A stretch of DNA of 52,555 nucleotides from Sphingopyxis sp. (GTDB taxonomy: Bacteria; Pseudomonadota; Alphaproteobacteria; Sphingomonadales; Sphingomonadaceae): the NCBI GenBank assembly GCA_016793775.1, contig JAEULK010000082.1, positions 1 through 52,555 on the forward strand, written 5' to 3'. Below are positions 1-9,289 of this stretch, piece by piece. Both the position numbers and the translations under genes were made by a program. The notes under the pieces were generated by a model that saw nothing but the letters and a program-made list of their open reading frames with translations, had not been told where the DNA came from and made no database searches. Positions within the stretch are counted from its first letter, which is position 1; each line of letters starts with the position of its first letter.

Positions 1-53
1 CCTCCCGAACATAGTACCCTATGGGAGGCCGGGTGGGGGAGCGGGCCGGTGCC

Positions 54-77
54 GCCTGCGCCGTCAGGCGCAGAAAA
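54..77 (-). terminator. hairpin just after pntB
   Basis: Directly after the pntB stop codon the minus strand reads a short T-run (TTTT) and then a hairpin with arms CTGCGCC and GGCGCAG (56-73). The T-run lies before the hairpin rather than after it, so this is not a textbook intrinsic terminator. It may still end or stabilise the pnt transcript. A second weak inverted repeat (CCTCCC / GGGAGG) lies at 1-28. Confidence 0.3.
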
Positions 78-1568
78 TCAGTGCCCCGTGCCGCTCAGCG
101 CCTTGACGATATCGTCGGCCATCTTCTTGGCATCGCCGAGCAGCATCATCGTCTGGTCCATGTAGAAGACGTCGTTGTCGACGCCGGCATAGCCGACCCC
201 GCCCATCGAGCGCTTCACGAACAGCACGGTCTTGGCATTGGCGACGTCGAGGATCGGCATGCCATAGATCGGCGACGACTTGTCGGTCTTCGCCGCCGGG
301 TTGGTCACGTCGTTGGCGCCGATCACGAAAGCGACGTCGGCCTGCGCGAATTCGCCGTTGATGTCCTCGAGCTCGAAGACCTCGTCATAGGGCACGTTCG
401 CCTCGGCCAGCAGCACGTTCATATGCCCCGGCATACGCCCTGCGACCGGATGGATCGCATATTTGACGTTGACGCCCTCCTTCTTCAGCTGGTCGCCCAT
501 TTCGCGCAGCGCGTGCTGCGCCTGCGCCACCGCCATGCCATAGCCGGGGACGATGATGACATTCTCGGCCTGGCTCATCAGGAAGGCGGCGTCGTCGGCG
601 CTGCCCGGTTTCCACGGACGCTGTTCCTTCGATCCGCCGGCCCCCGCCGCCGCATCGTCGCCGCCGCCGAAGCCGCCGGCGATCACGCTGATGAAGCTGC
701 GGTTCATCGCACGGCACATGATGTAGGACAGGATCGCACCCGATGAGCCGACCAGCGCGCCGGTGATGATCATCGCGGTGTTGCCGAGCGTGAAGCCCAT
801 CGCCGCCGCGGCCCAGCCCGAATAGCTGTTCAGCATCGACACGACGACCGGCATGTCGGCGCCGCCGATCGGGATGATCAGCAGGAAACCGATCGCGAAG
901 CTGAGCCCCGTGATCGTCCAGAACACCCAGGGCGACTGGTCCTGCGTGAAATAAGCCGTCAGCGCGACGATCGCGGCGAGTGTGCCGAGGTTGATGATGT
1001 GCCGCCCGGGCAGCATGATGGGCGAGCCCGACATATTGCCGTTGAGCTTCAGGAACGCGATGACCGAGCCGCTGAAGGTGATCGCGCCGATCGCGATACC
1101 CAGCCCCATTTCGATACGGCTGACCGTGAAGATCTGCCCCGCCGCATCGGCGATGCCGAAGGCCTGCGGATTGAGATAGGCCGCCGCCGCCACCGCGACT
1201 GCGGCGAGGCCGACGAGGCTGTGGAAGGCCGCGACAAGCTGCGGCATCGCGGTCATCGCGATGCGCCGCGCCATGACGATGCCGATCACGGCACCGATGC
1301 CGATCGCAATGAGAATCTCGACCAGGCTGACGCTGTCGAGCATGCCGCCCGCATCGGCCGGCGCATGCGTGATCAGCGTCGTGACGACCGCGATGGTCAT
1401 GCCGATCATGCCGAAGCGGTTGCCGGCCTGCGCCGTCGCCGGGCTGGACAGCCCGCGCAGCGCCAGGATGAACAGCACGCCCGACACCAGATAGGCGACG
1501 GCGGCCCAGGGGTTTACGGCGAGGCCGTGCTCGCCGGTCGCGGCGGAGAGGATCGATTGCATATCCAT
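78..1568 (-). CDS. pntB: NAD(P) transhydrogenase subunit beta
   Basis: Beta subunit (496 aa) of the proton-translocating nicotinamide nucleotide transhydrogenase of the inner membrane, which drives hydride transfer from NADH to NADP+ with the proton gradient. The N-terminal half is a run of hydrophobic helices (domain II). The C-terminal ~180 residues form the NADP-binding domain III, with the GYGMAVAQAQ nucleotide loop, the AGRMPGHMN segment and the KRSM motif. I start at the ATG at 1568 (MDMQSILS), one base after the pntAB stop; an in-frame extension upstream would overlap pntAB and is arginine-rich junk. Family length is about 460-500 aa. It is co-transcribed with pntAB, while pntAA lies 1.8 kb upstream beyond two fasciclin genes. 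Confidence 0.95.
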   Translation of the reverse strand: MDMQSILSAATGEHGLAVNPWAAVAYLVSGVLFILALRGLSSPATAQAGNRFGMIGMTIAVVTTLITHAPADAGGMLDSVSLVEILIAIGIGAVIGIVMARRIAMTAMPQLVAAFHSLVGLAAVAVAAAAYLNPQAFGIADAAGQIFTVSRIEMGLGIAIGAITFSGSVIAFLKLNGNMSGSPIMLPGRHIINLGTLAAIVALTAYFTQDQSPWVFWTITGLSFAIGFLLIIPIGGADMPVVVSMLNSYSGWAAAAMGFTLGNTAMIITGALVGSSGAILSYIMCRAMNRSFISVIAGGFGGGDDAAAGAGGSKEQRPWKPGSADDAAFLMSQAENVIIVPGYGMAVAQAQHALREMGDQLKKEGVNVKYAIHPVAGRMPGHMNVLLAEANVPYDEVFELEDINGEFAQADVAFVIGANDVTNPAAKTDKSSPIYGMPILDVANAKTVLFVKRSMGGVGYAGVDNDVFYMDQTMMLLGDAKKMADDIVKALSGTGH

Positions 1569-1569
1569 C

Positions 1570-1851
1570 TCAGCGCGCCTTCTTCTTGTACATCGCGAGC
1601 ATGCGCGCGGTGACCGCAAAGCCGCCGAAAATGTTGATGCTGGCCATCACGACGGCAGCGAGGCCGAGCCATTTCGATGTCGCCGAACCCGCGGCGGCGC
1701 TGGCGATCAGCGCGCCGACGATGATCACCGACGAAATCGCGTTGGTCACGCTCATCAGCGGCGTGTGCAGCGCCGGGGTCACCGACCAGACGACGAAATA
1801 GCCGACGAAACACGCCAGGACGAAAATGGAAAAAATACTGATAAAATCCAC
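1570..1851 (-). CDS. pntAB: NAD(P) transhydrogenase subunit alpha part 2
   Basis: Small membrane subunit (93 aa) carrying the transmembrane helices that in E. coli are fused to the C-terminus of PntA. The protein is three hydrophobic segments (about residues 5-25, 35-55 and 60-85) ending in a basic KKKAR tail, as in the split alphaproteobacterial form. It lies one base upstream of pntB, so the two are very probably translated from one message. The catalytic alpha part (pntAA) is not adjacent: two fasciclin genes and a terminator intervene, so pntAB-pntB either depends on readthrough or has its own promoter in 1852-1927. Confidence 0.93.
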   Translation of the reverse strand: MDFISIFSIFVLACFVGYFVVWSVTPALHTPLMSVTNAISSVIIVGALIASAAAGSATSKWLGLAAVVMASINIFGGFAVTARMLAMYKKKAR

Positions 1852-1924
1852 GGGCCCGCTCCCCTGCTGATTCCGCTTCGCGGCCCTCTTGCCGCGCCGT
1901 CGCCACCCTGTCGACTCCTAAGAC

Positions 1925-1972
1925 GCGCAAAAAGACGGGCCCGCAATCGCCGGATGACGAATTGCGGGCCCG
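1925..1972 (-). terminator. intrinsic terminator after fasciclin gene 1
   Basis: Perfect 12-bp arms CGGGCCCGCAAT (1936-1947) and ATTGCGGGCCCG (1961-1972) surround a 13-nt loop. On the minus strand the stem is followed by TCTTTTTG. This is a standard Rho-independent terminator for the fasciclin gene ending at 1998. It sits between pntAA and pntAB in the direction of transcription. Confidence 0.85.
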
Positions 1973-1997
1973 CATGGCAACATGATGTCGCGGTCGA

Positions 1998-2609
1998 TCA
2001 GCCGGCGGGCGTCGCCTCGGTCGGCGCGGCGGCGGTCGCATCGGCGGCCGGCTCGTCGCTCGGCGGGGTCAGATTGGGGATCAGCACGCCGTTCAGCACA
2101 TGCACGACGCCGTTGGCCTGCGCCAGATTCTGGGTGGTGATATAGCCCGAGCTGCCCTGGGTGCCATCGACCTTGATATTGCCCTGCACCTCGCTGAAGG
2201 ACAGTTCCTGGCCCTCGACCGTGGTCAGCTTGGCGGTGCCCCCGCCGGCCTTGATCTTCTTGTACAGGTCGTCGGCGGTCACCTTGCCGGGCACCACATG
2301 ATAGGTCAGCACCTGCGTCAACACGTCCTTGTTGGCCGGGTCCATCAAATAGTCGGTCATCGGCTGCGGCACCGCGGCGAAGGCGGCGTCGGTCGGCGCG
2401 AAGATCGTGAAGGGGCCGGCGCCGTTCAGCGTCTCGGTCACGCCCGCAGCGGTCATCGCCTTGGCCAGCGTCGCGAGGTCGGGATTGGCGGTCGCGGCCT
2501 CGGCGACGGTCGCGGTCGGCGCGGCTTCGTCGGTCTGGGCAAAGGCGGGGGTGGCAAGCACGGGAGCAAAGGCAAGGAGGGGAGCAACAAAAAACCTGGT
2601 ACGCAGCAT
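1998..2609 (-). CDS. secreted fasciclin-domain protein
   Basis: A 203-aa exported protein with an N-terminal signal peptide ending near TPAFAQ, a short Ala/Thr-rich linker and one fasciclin (FAS1) domain from about residue 45 to 175, followed by an Ala/Pro-rich tail. FAS1 hallmarks are FTIFAPTDAAFAAVP and, near the domain end, NGVVHVLNGVLIP, with YHVVPGK in between. FAS1 domains mediate adhesion or matrix contacts; the ligand here is unknown. I chose the ATG at 2609 because GGAGAAA lies 8-9 nt upstream; an ATG five codons earlier has no such site. It is a paralogue of the next gene upstream, and both lie inside the pnt locus. Confidence 0.9.
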   Translation of the reverse strand: MLRTRFFVAPLLAFAPVLATPAFAQTDEAAPTATVAEAATANPDLATLAKAMTAAGVTETLNGAGPFTIFAPTDAAFAAVPQPMTDYLMDPANKDVLTQVLTYHVVPGKVTADDLYKKIKAGGGTAKLTTVEGQELSFSEVQGNIKVDGTQGSSGYITTQNLAQANGVVHVLNGVLIPNLTPPSDEPAADATAAAPTEATPAG

Positions 2610-2850
2610 CGTGTATTTCTCCATCTTATCGAATGTCAGGGCGAACCCTGCGACCTGCCCTAAGGCATGACAGTTTCGTGAAAAGGCCAGAATCAGACAT
2701 TTTCTATCACGCTGTCCACGAACCGTGCGACAAGAGCGATGAACCGAAGATGTCCGGCGAGGCGGGCGGCCAACGAAAACGGGTCCGCGCCACCGACCAA
2801 GCGACGATGCAGACCCGCTAATTCCGGTCGCGCCAGTGCGGCGCGGCGCC

Positions 2851-3480
2851 TTACATTTTGGGCGTCAACACACCGTCGACGACGTGGATGACGCCGTTCG
2901 ACTGATTGACGTCGCCCTGGGTAACCGTCGCCTTGCTGCCGTCGGCACCCGCAAGCATGATCTTGTCGCCGCTCATCGTCGCGGTCAGATCCTGACCGTT
3001 GACGGTCTTGAGCATCGCCTTGCCGCCGCCTTCGGTGATCTTGGCGGCGATGTCGGCGGCGGTCAGCTTGCCCGCGACGACATGATATTTCAGCACGTCG
3101 GCGAGCACGGTCTTCTGCGCCGGACGCATCAGCCCGTCGAGCGTCGCCTTCGGCACCTTGGCAAAGGCGTCGTCGGTGGGTGCGAAGACGGTGAACGGAC
3201 CGGCACCCTTCAGCGTATCGACAAGGCCCGCCTGCGTCACCGCGGCGACGAGCGTCTTGTGGATCGGCGAGGCGATCGCATTGTCGACGATCGTCTTGGT
3301 CGGGAACATCTCGGCACCGCCGACCATCGGGTTCGTACCGGTCGCCGCGGGTTCGGCGGGCATCGCCTCGGTGCCATCGACCGTCGCCGTTTCGGGCGAC
3401 GGCGTCTTGGGTTCGCTGTTACAGCCAGCAAGGCCGAGGCCGATGATCGCAACACTGGTCAATAGAAATGGGGTCTTCAC
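2851..3480 (-). CDS. fasciclin-domain lipoprotein
   Basis: Predicted 209-aa lipoprotein. A short signal MKTPFLLTSVAIIGLGLAGC ends in the lipobox LAGC, so it should be lipid-anchored. A Pro/Thr/Ala linker (to about residue 70) leads to a single FAS1 domain with FTVFAPTDDAFAKVP, KYHVVAGKLTA and NGVIHVVDGVLTP. The best start is a GTG at 3480 preceded by GAGGAGA at ideal spacing; ATG and TTG codons 15 and 24 nt upstream would add a basic MRRKSV-type extension and lack a good ribosome site. It is a paralogue of the fasciclin gene at 1998-2609, 241 bp downstream, and probably arose by tandem duplication. Confidence 0.9.
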   Translation of the reverse strand: MKTPFLLTSVAIIGLGLAGCNSEPKTPSPETATVDGTEAMPAEPAATGTNPMVGGAEMFPTKTIVDNAIASPIHKTLVAAVTQAGLVDTLKGAGPFTVFAPTDDAFAKVPKATLDGLMRPAQKTVLADVLKYHVVAGKLTAADIAAKITEGGGKAMLKTVNGQDLTATMSGDKIMLAGADGSKATVTQGDVNQSNGVIHVVDGVLTPKM

Positions 3481-3682
3481 GCTTTTTCTCCTCATAAGGC
3501 GCAAAACGCTGATCCCCCTGCACCGCCTTCAAAGTCGCGGTTGCCATTCGGCGGCCGTTGTGGATGCACGAGCCAGAGCCTTCGCCCGCTAAGACGCGCG
3601 GGCGCTGCCAGAGTTTCACGGTTCGTCGCATAGTTGGCTGGCGGTAAGAAAGCCAACACCCAGGCGCCGACCGCCGCAACGA

Positions 3683-4804
3683 TCACCCCAACAATCGTTC
3701 GTGCACGACCTTGCCGCCCTGCGTCAGGCGCACCGCATTACCGATTTCCTCGTCGAGGACGGGCTTGCCCGCTTCCTTGTCCCAGAAGGCCGAGAGGAAG
3801 TTGAACAGGTTGCGGCTGAACAAAGCGCTGGTGTCGGCGGGCATCAGCGCCGCGATATTCTTCGCGCCGATCACGGTGACGCCGTGGATCTTCTTCGCCT
3901 CGCCCGAAACCGCGCCTTCGACATTGCCGCCGCTTTCGGCCGCCATATCGACGATCACGCTGCCCGCGCGCATCGTCGCGAGTTGCGCGTCGCTGATCAG
4001 CCGCGGCGCGGGGCGCCCCGGGATCAGCGCGGTGGTGATGACGATATCCTGCTTGGCGATGTGCGACGACACCAGTTCGGCCTGCGCCTTCTGATATTCC
4101 TCCGACATTTCGGTGGCATAGCCGCCCGCGCCCTCGCCCTCGATCCCCGCGACGCTCTCGACGAAGATCGGTTTGGCGCCGAGCGACATGATCTGTTCTT
4201 TCGTGGCCGAGCGCACGTCGGTGGCGCTGACCTGCGCGCCCAGACGCCGCGCGGTCGCGATCGCCTGCAAGCCCGCTACGCCGACGCCCATCACGAACGC
4301 CTTGGCGGCGCTGACGGTGCCTGCGGCGGTCATCATCATCGGGAAAGCGCGGCCATAGGCGTTCGCGGCCATCAGAACGGCCTTGTAACCCGCGAGATTC
4401 GCCTGGCTGGACAGAATATCCATCGACTGCGCGCGCGTGATGCGCGGCATGAACTCCATCGCCAGCGCCTCGATGCCGAGCGCTGCATAGGCATCGACAC
4501 GGTCGCGCTCGCCGAACGGGTTGAGTCCCGCCGCCAGCCAGGCGCCGTCGGCCATGCCCGTCAGCCCCTTGGGATCGGGTCCCTGGATGGCGAGGACGAT
4601 GTTCGCCCCCTTCAGCACATCGGCGCGCGATCCGACGGCCGCACCCGCGGCGCTATAGTCGGCATCGGCGATCGACGCGGCTTCGCCCGCCCCCGATTCA
4701 ACGGCAAGTTCGGCGCCCAGGCCGATGAATTTCTTCACGGTTTCGGGGGTCGCTGCGACGCGGGTCTCGCCCGGGGCGAGCTCCTTCAATATGGCGATGC
4801 GCAT
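3683..4804 (-). CDS. pntAA: NAD(P) transhydrogenase subunit alpha part 1
   Basis: Soluble NAD(H)-binding alpha part (373 aa) of transhydrogenase, of the alanine dehydrogenase/PntA fold. It starts MRIAILKELAPGETRVA, carries the family signature region around ITRAQSMDILSSQ, and the Rossmann loop VMGVGVAGLQAIATARRLGA. It lacks the C-terminal membrane helices, which are supplied by PntAB, so this is the three-gene form. Length matches the family (370-390 aa). It lies 10 bp downstream of the cytochrome oxidase subunit IV micro-gene, with the fasciclin genes 200 bp downstream. Confidence 0.95.
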   Translation of the reverse strand: MRIAILKELAPGETRVAATPETVKKFIGLGAELAVESGAGEAASIADADYSAAGAAVGSRADVLKGANIVLAIQGPDPKGLTGMADGAWLAAGLNPFGERDRVDAYAALGIEALAMEFMPRITRAQSMDILSSQANLAGYKAVLMAANAYGRAFPMMMTAAGTVSAAKAFVMGVGVAGLQAIATARRLGAQVSATDVRSATKEQIMSLGAKPIFVESVAGIEGEGAGGYATEMSEEYQKAQAELVSSHIAKQDIVITTALIPGRPAPRLISDAQLATMRAGSVIVDMAAESGGNVEGAVSGEAKKIHGVTVIGAKNIAALMPADTSALFSRNLFNFLSAFWDKEAGKPVLDEEIGNAVRLTQGGKVVHERLLG

Positions 4805-4814
4805 GCCGGTCCGG

Positions 4815-4934
4815 TCAGGAGATGATGAGAACGACGAAGACGGTCACCACCGCCGTGATGATCGACCCGACTTTGAGCAGGTTCAGGAAACCCGCATAGG
4901 TTTCGTTCGCTGCCTTCATTTCCTGCTGTGCCAT
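4815..4934 (-). CDS. aa3-type cytochrome c oxidase subunit IV
   Basis: A 39-aa protein, MAQQEMKAANETYAGFLNLL followed by one transmembrane helix (KVGSIITAVVTVFVVLIIS). This matches the bacterial aa3-type oxidase subunit IV family (COX4_pro_2): a short polar N-terminus with the ETYxxF core and a single C-terminal helix. The ribosome site AAGGGGAAG lies 5-6 nt before the ATG. It is 10 bp upstream of pntAA and is likely co-transcribed with it. The identification rests on motif recall; the main oxidase genes are not in this window. Confidence 0.85.
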   Translation of the reverse strand: MAQQEMKAANETYAGFLNLLKVGSIITAVVTVFVVLIIS

Positions 4935-4963
4935 GGCTTCTTCCCCTTTGCCTAACCCGCAAC

Positions 4964-5052
4964 GTCGCCCCCGCGAAGCCGGGGGCCGTCATCGGTCTAA
5001 CCTGTTCCTTCGGTTCCGGGACGACAGCGGCCCCCGCCTTCGCGGGGGCGAC
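4964..5052. repeat. palindromic repeat family 1, copy A
   Basis: Two inverted copies of a 24-bp palindrome-like unit (GTCGCCCCCGCGAAG... at 4964-4987 and ...CTTCGCGGGGGCGAC at 5029-5052) bracket about 41 bp of unique sequence. The same arrangement recurs at 7839-7914, 16150-16237 and 23505-23593, always between genes. This is REP/BIME-like. The left unit here has one rearranged base (GCCGGGGG instead of GGCGGGGG). Confidence 0.85.
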
Positions 5053-5254
5053 ATTTGCCTTTTGGCCCGGAATCGGCCTTCGCAGCGGTCTTAGCCATGC
5101 CTTCCCCTATGCTCAATAGCCGGTTTCGCTCCGCTGCCCACGCCGCGACGGCGTCCGCCGCTTAATCGGCCCTTTACCCCTTTGGCGTAGACTATTGGTT
5201 CAAAGCGGAACAGGCGGCGGAAAACCGCAGCCAAACGGGGGCTGAATCGCAACA

Positions 5255-6688
5255 ATGGCAAGTGCGCGCGACACACGGATGGTGATGATCGTCGACAGCG
5301 AACCGGCGCAACAGCGCTTCCTGTCGGCGCTCGTGTCGCGTGGCGGCTGGCGCAGCGTCATCGCCGGCGACACCGACACCGCGCTCGCCAAGCTCGGCAC
5401 CCAGGAAGGCATGGCGCTTGACGCGGTGCTCGTCGATCAGGGCGCGCCGGGCATGGATATGTCCGATTTCGTCGCCGAATTGCGCCGCTGGCGCCCCGCG
5501 CTGCCGCTGATCGTCATCACGATGCGCAACGGGGTCGAGGTCGCCGTCGCCGCGATGCGCGCCGGCGCGACCGACTTCGTCCAGAAACCGATCGCCCCCG
5601 ACCGGCTGCTCAATGCACTCGACCGCATCACGACGCCGGGCGGTCCGCAGGCCGAACTGCGCCCGCTCACCGAAAAATTGCGCGCGCCGCTCGCTTTCGA
5701 GGAAATCATCGGCTCGTCGCCCAATTTTCGCAGCGCGCTCGCCATCGCCGCCAAGGCCGCCCGCGCGCGCGTGCCGGTGATGATCAACGGCAAGCCCGGC
5801 ACCGGCAAGGAAGTCTTTGCCCGCGCGATCCATAGCGCGTCGCCCAGGGCCCGCGGCGCGCTGGTGATGGTCGATTGCTCGGCTGTCTCGCCGGGGCTGA
5901 TCGGATCGGGGCTGTTCGGCCACGAACGCGGTGCCTTTCCCGGCGCCTTCGACCGCCAGGTCGGCCGGCTGATCCAGGCCGACGCGGGCAGCATCATCAT
6001 CGACCATGTCGAATGCATCCCGCTCGAAACCCAGGCCAAGCTCGTCGAATTCCTGAACACGGGCGAAGTTCAGATGATCGGCGGCAGCATCCGGCAAAGC
6101 GTCGATGTCCGCATCATCGCGACCAGCGCCAGCCCGCTCGACAAGCTGATCGAGGCGGGCCATTTCCGCGAAGATCTGTTCTACGCGCTGTCGAGCGCGC
6201 AATTCACCCTGCCCTCGCTCTCGGAGCGCCGCGGCGACGTCGGCCCGCTCGCGCGCCACCTGCTCGCGCGCATCGGCGGCCTGCCGGGCATGGGGCCGAT
6301 CGGGGTTACCGACGACGCGCTGCGCCTGCTCGCGGCCTATGCCTGGCCGGGCAATGTCCGCCAGTTGCAGGACGTATTGTTCCGCGCCGCGGTCGCCAGC
6401 GAGACCGATGTGCTCACCAGCGCCGATTTCGTCGCGCTCGAGGCGACGCTCGCGGGCGGTTGCATGAGCGGGCAAAATGATGTCGCGATCAACGGCGAAG
6501 CGATCGGCGTCACCCTTTACCTGCCCGATGGCAATCTGCGCCCGCTCGAGGAAATCGAAGCCGACGTCATCCGCCTCGCCATCGGCCATTATCGCGGGCG
6601 GATGAGCGAAGTCGCGCGGCGGCTCGGCATTGGGCGCTCGACGCTGTACCGCAAACTCAGCGATCTGGGGATCGACACGGCGGCCTGA
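5255..6688 (+). CDS. degenerate NtrC-type response regulator
   Basis: A 477-aa protein with the NtrC architecture: receiver domain (about 8-120), AAA+ domain (about 145-390) and C-terminal Fis-type helix-turn-helix (about 435-475, MSEVARRLGIGRSTLYRKL). In the receiver, the likely phosphoacceptor D61 and the QKP lysine are present. In the AAA+ domain Walker A is intact (GKPGTGKE, 179-186), but the sigma-54 contact loop reads GAFPGA (226-231) instead of GAFTGA. Walker B reads IIIDH (D250, H251), so the catalytic glutamate is histidine. It therefore probably binds DNA and perhaps ATP but may not activate sigma-54 promoters; a repressor or sigma-70 role is possible. It is convergent with folP. 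The 200 bp upstream hold repeat copy A and no other gene. Confidence 0.88.
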   Translation: MASARDTRMVMIVDSEPAQQRFLSALVSRGGWRSVIAGDTDTALAKLGTQEGMALDAVLVDQGAPGMDMSDFVAELRRWRPALPLIVITMRNGVEVAVAAMRAGATDFVQKPIAPDRLLNALDRITTPGGPQAELRPLTEKLRAPLAFEEIIGSSPNFRSALAIAAKAARARVPVMINGKPGTGKEVFARAIHSASPRARGALVMVDCSAVSPGLIGSGLFGHERGAFPGAFDRQVGRLIQADAGSIIIDHVECIPLETQAKLVEFLNTGEVQMIGGSIRQSVDVRIIATSASPLDKLIEAGHFREDLFYALSSAQFTLPSLSERRGDVGPLARHLLARIGGLPGMGPIGVTDDALRLLAAYAWPGNVRQLQDVLFRAAVASETDVLTSADFVALEATLAGGCMSGQNDVAINGEAIGVTLYLPDGNLRPLEEIEADVIRLAIGHYRGRMSEVARRLGIGRSTLYRKLSDLGIDTAA

Positions 6689-7819
6689 TCACCCCGTCAG
6701 CGCCGCATCCCTCAGCCCGCGCCACACGCGCAGCGCCTGCCGGTTCTCGGCGATATCGTGCACGCGCAGCAATTGCGCGCCCTGCCCGGCCGCCTGATAA
6801 TGCAGCGCTACCGTCCCGCCGAGCCGCTGGTCGGCGGGCGCCTCATTGTCGAGCGCGCCGATCATCCGTTTGCGGCTCGCCCCGAACAGGATCGGGCACC
6901 CCAATGTGTGGAGCAGCGCCAGCCCGTTGATCAGCGCCAGATTGTCGCCGACACCCTTGCCGAACCCCAGCCCCGGATCGACGACGATCTTCGCCGGATC
7001 GATTCCCCCCGCGATACACGCCGCGACGCGCGCCGCGAGCAGGTCGTAGACGTCGAACAGCACATGGTCGTAACCGCCGCCCTCGTGCGGGTCGCTCTTC
7101 GCCGCAGGTGCGTGCATCAGTACCACCGGGCAGCCCGCCTTGGCGACCACCTCCATCGCGCGCTCGTCGTAACGCAGCGCCGAAATATCGTTGACGATCG
7201 TCGCGCCGGCGGCGAGCGCCGCCTCCATCACCGCCGCCTTGCGCGTGTCGATCGACACCGCGACGCCGCCCTTGGCCAGCCCCGCGACCGTCGCCTGGAC
7301 GCGCTCGATCTCGTCGCCTTCCCAGATCAAGGGCGCGCCGGGCCGCGTCGATTCGCCGCCGACGTCGATGATCGCCGCCCCCGCCGACGCCATCGCGAAA
7401 CCCGCGTCGATCGCGGCGGCGCTGTCGATATGTTTGCCGCCGTCGGAAAAGCTGTCGGGGGTGACGTTGAGGATGCCCATCAGCTGCGGTTCGTTCAACC
7501 GCACCGTCCGTTCGCCGAGCTGCAACGCCCCGCGCGGACGCAGCACCCCGGCGCGCTGCGCCCCCGCCATCGCGACCAGATGGTCGGGCATCGCCGCGAC
7601 CCAGTCGGCATAGTCGGGGACCGTCACCACCGCCGATCTGACCACGCCCGCATCGCGCAGGCTGATGTGCCAGGCCGCGAACCAGACCATCGTGTCGGCG
7701 ATGCGCAGGCAGGCCTCGTCGAGCTCGTGCGGGCGATCGACGAAGCAGGTCGGGCGGCAGTAAAGCCGCGCATCGGGCGAGGCGCTGCCGAGGTCGGGTT
7801 TTGTCAGTGGTGCAAACAT
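6689..7819 (-). CDS. folP: dihydropteroate synthase with N-terminal extension
   Basis: Catalyses condensation of 6-hydroxymethyl-7,8-dihydropterin pyrophosphate with p-aminobenzoate in folate synthesis (cytosol). The DHPS core starts around residue 110 with MGILNVTPDSFSDGG and continues with IIDVGGESTRPGA, IVNDIS, DPGLGFGKG and GASRKRMIG. At 376 aa it is about 100 aa longer than typical DHPS; the extra N-terminal part (residues 1-105) is not recognised, and the reading frame there is well formed. It lies downstream of ccrM on the same strand, with repeat copy B between them. Its stop abuts that of the convergent regulator. The glmM gene, a common folP neighbour, lies further upstream. Confidence 0.93.
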   Translation of the reverse strand: MFAPLTKPDLGSASPDARLYCRPTCFVDRPHELDEACLRIADTMVWFAAWHISLRDAGVVRSAVVTVPDYADWVAAMPDHLVAMAGAQRAGVLRPRGALQLGERTVRLNEPQLMGILNVTPDSFSDGGKHIDSAAAIDAGFAMASAGAAIIDVGGESTRPGAPLIWEGDEIERVQATVAGLAKGGVAVSIDTRKAAVMEAALAAGATIVNDISALRYDERAMEVVAKAGCPVVLMHAPAAKSDPHEGGGYDHVLFDVYDLLAARVAACIAGGIDPAKIVVDPGLGFGKGVGDNLALINGLALLHTLGCPILFGASRKRMIGALDNEAPADQRLGGTVALHYQAAGQGAQLLRVHDIAENRQALRVWRGLRDAALTG

Positions 7820-7838
7820 CGCCTCTTCCCCAAAACAC

Positions 7839-7914
7839 GTCGCCCCCGCGTAGGCGGGGGCCGTTGTCGGTGTGGCGCAAGGTCGCCAGCGGCCCCCGCC
7901 TTCGCGGGGGCGAC
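7839..7914. repeat. palindromic repeat family 1, copy B
   Basis: Inverted units at 7839-7862 and 7891-7914 (GTCGCCCCCGCGTAGG... and ...CCTTCGCGGGGGCGAC) are separated by 28 bp. It fills most of the gap between ccrM and folP. It is the shortest of the four copies. Confidence 0.85.
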
Positions 7915-7932
7915 GCTTTCCTTATCGCGCCG

Positions 7933-9261
<1,329 letters not shown>

Positions 9262-9289
9262 AGTCGCGAAAAAATTCGATTGTGACCGA

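Noticed and set aside
3492-3686. A 64-codon frame (MIVAAVGAWVLAFLPPANYA...) between pntAA and the fasciclin lipoprotein gene
   Set aside because: It begins inside the pntAA end, has one hydrophobic stretch only, no ribosome site and an unlikely arginine/proline-rich remainder.
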